Below are positions 1 through 5,883 of a stretch of 6,512 bases of DNA, one piece after another. Origin of the DNA: Gammaproteobacteria bacterium (GTDB lineage Bacteria > Pseudomonadota > Gammaproteobacteria > HTCC5015). How positions within the stretch are numbered: position 1 is the stretch's first letter; each line of letters begins with the position of its first letter. The translations under genes and the position numbers were made by a program. Location: contig JAHDBX010000005.1 in assembly GCA_020630145.1 (NCBI GenBank), positions 1-6,512 on the forward strand. The letters are read 5' to 3'. Under the pieces are notes generated by a model. It did no database searches. It saw only the letters and a list, made by a program, of their open reading frames with translations, and had not been told where the DNA came from.

Positions 1-1
1 A

Positions 2-928
2 CACCCTGAATGGGTAATGGGTGAGCCTGAACAAATGCTGGGCCGTCAGCAGTTAGTGCTGAACATGGCTTTACCTGAAGTCAGGTCATATTTATTCACG
101 GCAATGTCTGCCTTGTTATCTACTTATGATATTGACTATATTAAATGGGATCATAATCGTGTATTGCCTTATGCCGATGCTGATCAAGCTAAAAGTAATT
201 ATGCTTTGATTGACCAACTGCGTGATGCTTTTCCTCATGTAGAAATTGAATCATGTGCTTCAGGTGGCGGCCGTATTGATTTTGGTATTTTAGAGCGTAC
301 ACATCGAGTCTGGCTGTCTGATAGTAATGATGCTTTAGAGCGTTTGCGTATGCAGCATGATGCCGCTTTGTTTTTGCCACCTGAAGTAGTGGGTAGTCAT
401 GTTGGTCCGCGTGTTTGCCATACCTCTGGACGTGTATTACCAATGGCATTTCGTGCTTGGGTCGAGGCACAAAGACATATGGGTTTTGAAATGGACCCAC
501 GCGAATTAGATGAAGAAGAATTAGCAATATTAAAAGATGTAACGCAATGGTGGAAACAAAATAGAGATTGGTTGTTTGCGGGTAAACTATTTCGTTTAGA
601 AACCTATGATCCAGCTGTTATAGCGGAACAGCACATTAGCGCAGGTGGCGAACGTTTTGTGGTGTTTTCGGCGCAGTGTGAGCCATCAGTACAAGTGTTA
701 CCTAAGCCATTATTGTTAGCAGGCTTAGACCCAAGTAGTTATTATGAAGTGAGTTTGCGTGATAAGGATAAGTTAAGTGGTATACCTAGTCGTGGTAAGC
801 CTATATTAAAAGAGGGTAGTGTTCAGTTAAGTGGACGCGTATTAATGTCGCATGGTCTACAGTTACCCGTGAGTTTTCCTGCACATATGTATGTGTTGGA
901 AGGTAAGAAAATTAGTCATAAAAAATAG
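2..928 (+). CDS. Alpha-galactosidase, GH36 family (5'-truncated, C-terminal 308 residues)
   Basis: The enzyme hydrolyses terminal alpha-1,6-linked galactose from oligosaccharides such as melibiose or raffinose, or from galactomannan fragments. The frame is open from base 2, so the gene starts upstream; the ATG at 17 is an internal methionine within HPEWVMGEPEQ, a typical GH36 stretch. In-window residues 46-53 read YIKWDHNR, whose Asp (codon 149-151) is the expected nucleophile. Residues 85-91 read CASGGGR. The SDSND segment at 106-110, followed by LERLRMQ, holds the expected acid/base Asp. The last 100 or so residues resemble the C-terminal beta-sandwich domain, with a GLDPSSYYEV stretch. GH36 proteins are usually about 700 residues, so less than half is present. 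The N-terminus is missing, so location (cytoplasm or periplasm) cannot be read. The stop lies 15 bases before the dehydratase start, which suggests co-transcription. Family call is firm; exact substrate is inferred. Confidence 0.93.
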   Translation, partial: HPEWVMGEPEQMLGRQQLVLNMALPEVRSYLFTAMSALLSTYDIDYIKWDHNRVLPYADADQAKSNYALIDQLRDAFPHVEIESCASGGGRIDFGILERTHRVWLSDSNDALERLRMQHDAALFLPPEVVGSHVGPRVCHTSGRVLPMAFRAWVEAQRHMGFEMDPRELDEEELAILKDVTQWWKQNRDWLFAGKLFRLETYDPAVIAEQHISAGGERFVVFSAQCEPSVQVLPKPLLLAGLDPSSYYEVSLRDKDKLSGIPSRGKPILKEGSVQLSGRVLMSHGLQLPVSFPAHMYVLEGKKISHKK

Positions 929-943
929 TATAACGAGATAGAT

Positions 944-2686
944 ATGAGTCAATCTGACAAACCCGATAATAAAGATAAGCTTGCTAAGCGGCGCTCGCAG
1001 CAATGGTATGGTAAGCAAGACAAAGATGGTTTTATTCATCGCAGCTGGATGAAGAATCAAGGTTTTCCAGATCATGTATTTGATGGCAGGCCAATCATTG
1101 GTATTTGTAATACGTGGTCAGAGTTAACGCCATGCAACTCAGGTTTACGTGATTTAGCAGAAAGTGTTAAACGCGGTGTGTGGGAAGCGGGTGGCTTGCC
1201 CGTTGAGTTTCCGGTTATGTCTTTAGGTGAAACACAAATGAAACCTACGGCAATGCTGTTTCGTAATTTATTGGCGATGGATGTTGAAGAAAGCATTCGT
1301 GCATACGGGATTGATGGGGTGGTATTGTTAGGTGGTTGCGACAAAACCACGCCGGGGCAATTAATGGGTGCAGCGAGTGTTGATTTGCCAACAATCGTTG
1401 TGTCGTCTGGGCCTATGTTAAACGGTAAGTTTAAAGGTAAAGATATTGGTTCTGGTACGGATGTGTGGAAGTTTAGTGAAGAAGTACGCGCAGGTAAAAT
1501 GACAATGAATGATTTTGTTGCGGCTGAAGCTGGCATGAGTCGTTCGGTGGGTGTGTGTATGACAATGGGTACGGCGTCGACAATGGCGAGTCTAGTGGAG
1601 GCAATGGGCTTAAGTTTGCCGATGAACGCAGCACTGCCCGCTGTGGATGCACGACGTAAAAGTTTGGCACAGTTAACCGGGCAGCGTATTGTATCGATGG
1701 TTGAAGAAGACCTTAAGTTATCAAAAATATTAACGAAGGCAAGTTTTGAAAATGCCATTATTGCGAATGCTGCGGTGGGTGGTTCAACCAATGCAGTTGT
1801 ACACTTGCTGGCTTTGGCGGGCAGGGCTGAAATTGATTTACAACTCAATGACTTTGAATTAGGTAATGAAATTCCCCTCTTAGTAAATTGTATGCCTTCA
1901 GGTAAATATTTAATGGAAGATTTTTGTTATGCCGGTGGCATGTCTGCGGTACTTAATCAACTGAGTCAGCACTTACGTAGAGCAACGACAGTTCTAAATA
2001 GTGATATAAGTGATTATGCAAGCAATGGTGAAATTTACAATGATGATGTAATTCGCCCTATTGATAACCCAGTTAAACCTGCTGCTGGCTTACGCGTATT
2101 ACGTGGTAACTTAGCGCCCAATGGAGCCATTATAAAACCCAGTGCTGCTACAGAATCTTTATTGCAGCATGAGGCTAAAGCGCATGTTTTTGAAAGTATA
2201 GAAGATTTAAAAGCGAATATAGATAAACCCGATTTACCCGTTGATAAAGATACGATTCTTGTGTTGAAAGGCTGTGGTCCTAAAGGTTATCCGGGTATGC
2301 CTGAGGTGGGTAATATGCCTATTCCCGGTAAATTGGTTGAGCAAGGCGTACGCGATATGGTGCGTATTTCTGATGCGCGTATGTCGGGTACGGCTTTTGG
2401 TACGGTTGTATTGCATGTATCACCGGAGTCTGAGGCAGGTGGGCCATTGGCGTTGGTACAAACGGGCGACAATATCCGTGTTGATACTCAAGGTGGACGC
2501 TTAGAATTATTGGTTGATGATGATGAGCTTGCTCGTCGTCGTGATGCGTGGCAAGGGCAAGAGAGTCGTTATCAGCGTGGTTATGCAAAACTGTATGTGG
2601 ACCATGTATTGCAAGCGGATAAAGGCGCTGATTTAGATTTCTTAGTAGGTAAAGATGATCGGCCTGTTACGCGGGAGTCTCACTAA
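944..2686 (+). CDS. IlvD/Edd-family sugar-acid dehydratase (probable galactonate / L-arabinonate dehydratase)
   Basis: Predicted cytosolic Fe-S and Mg-dependent dehydratase that removes water from an aldonic acid to give a 2-keto-3-deoxy acid; here most likely D-galactonate to 2-keto-3-deoxygalactonate. At 580 residues it has normal length. Candidate [2Fe-2S] ligands are Cys64 (TPCN), Cys132 (GGCDKTTP) and Cys205 (VGVCMTMGTASTM); their 68 and 73 residue spacing matches what I recall for Rhizobium L-arabinonate dehydratase. Lys134 fits the metal-site lysine and Ser481 in DARMSG fits the catalytic serine. AAVGGSTNAV (276-285), MPSGKY (317-322) and CGPKGYPGMPEVGN (444-457) are further family signatures. 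The N-terminal RSQQWYG motif is typical of the sugar-acid branch rather than of IlvD (dihydroxyacid dehydratase) or Edd. The start at 944 has a weak GAG at 935-937; the next Met is residue 36, too far in. Family is certain; galactonate as substrate comes from the neighbouring kinase and aldolase, and L-arabinonate or D-fuconate may also be used. Confidence 0.92.
   Translation: MSQSDKPDNKDKLAKRRSQQWYGKQDKDGFIHRSWMKNQGFPDHVFDGRPIIGICNTWSELTPCNSGLRDLAESVKRGVWEAGGLPVEFPVMSLGETQMKPTAMLFRNLLAMDVEESIRAYGIDGVVLLGGCDKTTPGQLMGAASVDLPTIVVSSGPMLNGKFKGKDIGSGTDVWKFSEEVRAGKMTMNDFVAAEAGMSRSVGVCMTMGTASTMASLVEAMGLSLPMNAALPAVDARRKSLAQLTGQRIVSMVEEDLKLSKILTKASFENAIIANAAVGGSTNAVVHLLALAGRAEIDLQLNDFELGNEIPLLVNCMPSGKYLMEDFCYAGGMSAVLNQLSQHLRRATTVLNSDISDYASNGEIYNDDVIRPIDNPVKPAAGLRVLRGNLAPNGAIIKPSAATESLLQHEAKAHVFESIEDLKANIDKPDLPVDKDTILVLKGCGPKGYPGMPEVGNMPIPGKLVEQGVRDMVRISDARMSGTAFGTVVLHVSPESEAGGPLALVQTGDNIRVDTQGGRLELLVDDDELARRRDAWQGQESRYQRGYAKLYVDHVLQADKGADLDFLVGKDDRPVTRESH
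2672..2677 (+). promoter_or_regulatory. Ribosome binding site for the SDR gene
   Basis: CGGGAG lies inside the last codons of the dehydratase, 8 bases before the ATG at 2686. It is the best Shine-Dalgarno match in the window. It supports the start that overlaps the dehydratase stop by one base (TAATG). Confidence 0.6.
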
Positions 2687-3456
2687 TGACTGAACATGTT
2701 ACATTTCACGATTTAAAAGGTGCTAGTGTTTTTATTACAGGCGGCGGTTCAGGTATTGGGGCTGCTTTAACCGAAGGTTTTTTACAGCAAGGCGCACACG
2801 TTGCTTTTGTGCAACAAAGCCCTTGTGAAGAATTTATTGTAGCAATGGAAGAACGCTATGGTTCAGCGCCATTGTTTATGCCTTGTGATATTACCGATAC
2901 TGAAAAATTTCAGCGTTGCTTGCAACAAGCTGCTGAGGCTCATGGGCCTATAACGGTTATGGTCAACAATGCAGGTAATGATAAACGACATAGTTTGGCG
3001 GAGTTAAGCCCTGATGAGTGGGATCAAGCTTTAAATGTAAATTTACGCCCCCACTTTTTCAGTGCACAAGCAGTCGCGAAAGGCATGATTGAAAGTGGTG
3101 GTGGCTCAATTATTAATTTTTCTTCTGTGTCTTATTTAATGGGCAATGCTGGCTACCCTGCGTATGTGGCAGCTAAGGCGGGCATTACAGGTTTAACAAG
3201 GGCTTTAGCACGTGAATTAGGTGTAGATAATATACGTGTTAACGCTGTTTTGCCTGGGTGGGTGATGACTGAAAAACAGCTCAGGTTGTGGGTAACGCCA
3301 GAGAACCAAGCAGAACAACTACAAAAACAATGTCTAAAAGAACATTTGTCTCCAAAAGATATTATTGATAGTACATTGTTTTTAGCATCTAAAGCTTCAC
3401 GCATGATAACTGGGCAGGCTCTGGTTGTTGATGGCGGTGTGGTGGTAACAGGTTAA
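2686..3456 (+). CDS. SDR-family sugar dehydrogenase (probable D-galactose 1-dehydrogenase)
   Basis: Predicted to oxidise D-galactose (possibly also L-arabinose or D-fucose) at C1 to the lactone using NAD(P)+, the first step of the oxidative galactose route. The 256-residue length is classical SDR. Visible motifs are the Rossmann glycine motif TGGGSGIG (18-25), NNAG (94-97), and a catalytic tetrad of Asn119 (NVN), Ser147, Tyr160 and Lys164 (YVAAK). NDKRHS (98-103), PGWVMTEKQ and a C-terminal VVDGG resemble bacterial galactose/arabinose dehydrogenases of this family. No signal peptide is seen, so it should be cytosolic. An oddity is Gln43-Gln44 at the end of the second beta strand (HVAFVQQS), where NAD-dependent relatives usually have Asp, so cofactor preference is unclear. 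The start overlaps the dehydratase stop and the stop is 3 bases before the kinase start. SDR membership is certain; the galactose assignment rests on context and overall resemblance. Confidence 0.87.
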   Translation: MTEHVTFHDLKGASVFITGGGSGIGAALTEGFLQQGAHVAFVQQSPCEEFIVAMEERYGSAPLFMPCDITDTEKFQRCLQQAAEAHGPITVMVNNAGNDKRHSLAELSPDEWDQALNVNLRPHFFSAQAVAKGMIESGGGSIINFSSVSYLMGNAGYPAYVAAKAGITGLTRALARELGVDNIRVNAVLPGWVMTEKQLRLWVTPENQAEQLQKQCLKEHLSPKDIIDSTLFLASKASRMITGQALVVDGGVVVTG

Positions 3457-3459
3457 TTC

Positions 3460-4380
3460 ATGAATCATATAAAAGCGGATTGGATTGCTGTTGATTGGGG
3501 TACGACTCATATTCGAGTGTGGGCCATGACCAAAGCGGGTGAAGTATTAGCAAATGGTCTATCTGATAAAGGCATGAACCAATTGTCACCTGATGCTTTT
3601 GAACCAGCATTGTTGGAATTAATTGAACACTGGTTGCCAAAAGATCGCACGATAAAGGTCATTGCCTGCGGTATGGTGGGTGCAAAGCAGGGCTGGGTAG
3701 AGGCGAGTTACCAGAATGTTCCTTGTTATCCTGCTAAGGATATGACATTAACAAAAGCATCTACACTTGACCCTAGAATTGAATGTTTTATTTTACCGGG
3801 TTTAATGCAAGCGAGCCCCGTTGATATTATGCGTGGTGAAGAATGTCAAATAGCAGGTTTAATAAGTGATGATGCTGCTTTTGATGCCGTTGTCTGTTTG
3901 CCTGGTACACATGCAAAGTGGGTAAGAGTTGTAAGGGGTGAGGTGAAAAATTTTAGTACGTATATGACAGGTGAGTTATTTTCATTACTGTCTGAACATT
4001 CTGTTTTGCGTCATTCTATTAATACTGATAAGCATAACAGTGCATTATCTGATCCACATTTTTTTGCTGGTGTCGCGCAAGCCGTCAAAGACCCTCAATT
4101 ATTCAGTGCGCAGCTGTTCTCTATTCGAGCGCAGTCAATTGCATCAGACTTAGATGCTGTGCATGCACGATCAACGTTGTCGGGTTTATTAATTGGTGCA
4201 GAGTTAGCTGCCACAGAAGATTTGTGGCGTAAGCATAAAGTGACATTAATTGGTTCAAAGGTATTGGCTGGTTTATACGAAAAGGCATTGCAAATGTTGG
4301 GTGCTCATTCAGTCGTTGTGAATGCAAATGAAATGACCTTGGCGGGTTTGGCCTTGGCTTACAAACAAATATCTAATTAA
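3460..4380 (+). CDS. dgoK: 2-dehydro-3-deoxygalactonokinase (KDGal kinase)
   Basis: Cytosolic kinase that phosphorylates 2-keto-3-deoxygalactonate at C6 using ATP, giving the substrate of the aldolase encoded next. The 306 residues match the DgoK family length (about 290-310). An N-terminal phosphate-binding motif of the actin-like sugar kinase fold is seen at VDWGTTHIR (11-19). Family-typical blocks follow: CGMVGAKQGW (70-79), ILPGL (111-115), DIMRGEE (122-128), LPGTHAKWV (147-155), FSTYMTGELF (165-174), SGLLIGAE (241-248) and LIGS (263-266). The start follows the SDR stop after three bases, with AGG at 3450-3452 as a modest ribosome site. The kinase-aldolase order is the same as dgoK-dgoA in the E. 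coli galactonate operon. This gene and the aldolase are what fix the pathway as galactose/galactonate rather than glucose-type Entner-Doudoroff. No damage or missing motif noticed. Confidence 0.93.
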   Translation: MNHIKADWIAVDWGTTHIRVWAMTKAGEVLANGLSDKGMNQLSPDAFEPALLELIEHWLPKDRTIKVIACGMVGAKQGWVEASYQNVPCYPAKDMTLTKASTLDPRIECFILPGLMQASPVDIMRGEECQIAGLISDDAAFDAVVCLPGTHAKWVRVVRGEVKNFSTYMTGELFSLLSEHSVLRHSINTDKHNSALSDPHFFAGVAQAVKDPQLFSAQLFSIRAQSIASDLDAVHARSTLSGLLIGAELAATEDLWRKHKVTLIGSKVLAGLYEKALQMLGAHSVVVNANEMTLAGLALAYKQISN

Positions 4381-4400
4381 GTAAAAAAGAGTTTTATATA

Positions 4401-5006
4401 ATGAAAGAGCGTTCTTTAATTGCTATTTTACGTGGTGTTACGCCAATAGACGTGCTTGATATAGCCGAAGCATTAATTGATGCCGGTATTAATAAAATTG
4501 AAGTGCCCCTAAACTCTCCTGATGCATTGGTCAGTATTAAAAAGCTAGCCAGTACTTATGGTGAGAAAAGCTACCTGGGTGCAGGTACAGTGATTAATGT
4601 AGAGCAAGTTGAGCAAGTGGCAGCAGTCGGTGGGCGCTTTATTGTTTCCCCTAATACCAATCTTGATGTTATTACGCGAACCAAAGAACTCAATATGGGT
4701 AGTTATCCCGGTGTAATGACACCAAGTGAATGTTATGCAGCAATAGCAGCGGGTGCAGATGTATTGAAGCTATTCCCCGCCAACGTTTTAGGTGAAAAAG
4801 GTTTGCAAGCCTTGTTGGCTATTTTGCCAAAAGATAAAGCTGTATATGTTGTAGGTGGTGCCGATGCCAATAATTTTTCTACTTGGTATCAGGCTGGTGC
4901 AAAAGGTTTTGGTTTAGGCACATCTTTATACTGTGCTGGTGATACACCTGAAAAAGTGCATAAGGCTGCTGTTGCAGCTGTGTTAGCATATGATGCTTTA
5001 GGGTAG
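4401..5006 (+). CDS. dgoA: 2-dehydro-3-deoxy-6-phosphogalactonate aldolase
   Basis: Class I aldolase of the KDPG/KDPGal family. It cleaves 2-keto-3-deoxy-6-phosphogalactonate into pyruvate and D-glyceraldehyde 3-phosphate, the last step of the pathway, in the cytosol. The 201 residues match the single-domain (beta/alpha)8 family length. AILRGVTP (8-15) carries the conserved Arg11. Glu34 in KIEVPLNSPDA matches the catalytic Glu (Glu37 of E. coli DgoA), and the PLNSPDA form points to the galactonate rather than the gluconate aldolase. GAGTV (60-64) and SPNTN (83-87) follow. Lys123 in DVLKLFPAN is the Schiff-base lysine (Lys126 of the E. coli enzyme). VVGGADANN and GFGLGTSLY near the C-terminus form the phosphate-binding end. 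The start has AAGAG at 4388-4391, 9 bases upstream, and follows the kinase stop by 20 bases, the largest gap in the window. It is not fused to a galactonate dehydratase, as in some old dgoA annotations. Confidence 0.94.
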   Translation: MKERSLIAILRGVTPIDVLDIAEALIDAGINKIEVPLNSPDALVSIKKLASTYGEKSYLGAGTVINVEQVEQVAAVGGRFIVSPNTNLDVITRTKELNMGSYPGVMTPSECYAAIAAGADVLKLFPANVLGEKGLQALLAILPKDKAVYVVGGADANNFSTWYQAGAKGFGLGTSLYCAGDTPEKVHKAAVAAVLAYDALG

Positions 5007-5019
5007 CTAGTGAGTACTT

Positions 5020-5883
5020 ATGGATATTTCAGTATTTGATAATCGTGCTTGTAGCTTAGGCGAAGGGCCATTATGGCACCCTGTTCGGCAGCAGTTATTT
5101 TGGTTTGATATTGTTGCAGGTAAGTTGCGAAGTCAAAGTAATGGTGAAGCATTGTCATGGTCGTTTGATGAGCCTGTTAGTGCGGCCGGTTGGGTCGATG
5201 AAAAACATTTATTAATTGCCAGTGCGTCATCGTTATTGCACTTTAATATTGATACAGGCGATAGTAAGGCAATATGTTTGTTAGAGTCTAATAATCAGGT
5301 GACTCGATCGAATGATGGCCGTGCAGATCCATGGGGTGGTTTTTGGATTGGTACAATGGGGCGTTATGCAGAAGCAAAAGCTGGATCTATATACCGTTAT
5401 TACCAAGGTGAAGTGCGCGAGCTGTTTTCACATTTAACGATTACGAATACGATTTGCTTTGCACCTTATGGCAAGTGGGCATATTTTGCCGATACTGCAC
5501 AGGCTAAAGTGTGGCGGCAACGGTTGGATGCTAATCATGGTTGGCCTGACGGTGAGCCTGAGTTGTATTTAGATTTATATAAGCAAGGCTTGAGTCCTGA
5601 TGGTGCTGTTTGTGATGTAGAAGGTCGAATATGGATCGCGATGTGGGGTAGTTCGCAAGTTATGTGTTTTGATGAAACAGGAAAACAAGTTGAACAAGTT
5701 AGTTTTCCCGTTACACAACCGACATGTCCCGCTTTTGGTGGTGAAAATTTTTCTCAATTGTTTGTAACTAGCGCTACGCAAGACTTACGCCCAGCTCAAT
5801 TGCAACTAGAACCACTGGCTGGTCAAACACTAAGTTGTAAATTAAACGTCAGTGGTCAAGCTGAACATCAAGTTATTTTATGA
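5020..5883 (+). CDS. SMP-30/gluconolactonase-family lactonase (probable galactonolactonase)
   Basis: Six-bladed beta-propeller lactonase predicted to hydrolyse the sugar lactone made by the SDR dehydrogenase to the free aldonic acid; lactone here is most likely D-galactono-lactone. The 287 residues are normal for the family. Expected divalent-metal ligands are visible: Glu15 (SLGEGPLW), Asn143 (TITNTICFAP) and Asp194 (LSPDGAVCD). The substrate-loop block holds Arg96, Asn98 and the NDGRADPWGGFWIGTM stretch (98-113), and YFADT (155-159) is also typical. No signal peptide is seen, so it should be cytosolic like its partners. The ATG at 5020 lies 13 bases after the aldolase stop, with GTGAG at 5010-5014 as a weak ribosome site; the conserved GEGP motif soon after it supports this start. 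The stop overlaps the GH42 start by four bases (ATGA). The family is certain; the exact lactone is inferred from neighbours. Confidence 0.9.
   Translation: MDISVFDNRACSLGEGPLWHPVRQQLFWFDIVAGKLRSQSNGEALSWSFDEPVSAAGWVDEKHLLIASASSLLHFNIDTGDSKAICLLESNNQVTRSNDGRADPWGGFWIGTMGRYAEAKAGSIYRYYQGEVRELFSHLTITNTICFAPYGKWAYFADTAQAKVWRQRLDANHGWPDGEPELYLDLYKQGLSPDGAVCDVEGRIWIAMWGSSQVMCFDETGKQVEQVSFPVTQPTCPAFGGENFSQLFVTSATQDLRPAQLQLEPLAGQTLSCKLNVSGQAEHQVIL

Noticed and set aside
17..19. ATG at 17 as the true start of the first gene
   Set aside because: The frame stays open to the window edge and the preceding codons encode HPEWV, a conserved GH36 stretch. A 303-residue protein would also lack the N-terminal domain and part of the barrel.
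189..527. Minus-strand open frame (112 codons) inside the GH36 gene
   Set aside because: Antisense to the catalytic-core coding sequence, with no family resemblance and a His/Tyr-rich composition typical of a shadow frame.
863..1075. Minus-strand open frame of 70 codons with a hydrophobic stretch, across the GH36-dehydratase junction
   Set aside because: The hydrophobic look comes from reverse-complemented AAG/AAA/GAT-rich sequence. It overlaps two real genes and has no supporting ribosome site or homology I recognise.
1072..1848. Long open frame (258 codons) on the minus strand within the dehydratase gene
   Set aside because: It lies wholly antisense to a strongly conserved gene, and its translation has no recognisable motif and a composition expected of a mirrored frame.
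944..2686. Assignment of the dehydratase as IlvD (branched-chain amino acid synthesis) or Edd (6-phosphogluconate dehydratase)
   Set aside because: The N-terminal RSQQWYG motif, the cysteine spacing and the neighbouring sugar-acid genes fit the aldonic-acid dehydratase branch instead.
4381..4400. Possible terminator or promoter in the kinase-aldolase gap
   Set aside because: Only 20 bases of A/T-rich sequence with no inverted repeat; it fits a short leader with a weak ribosome site.
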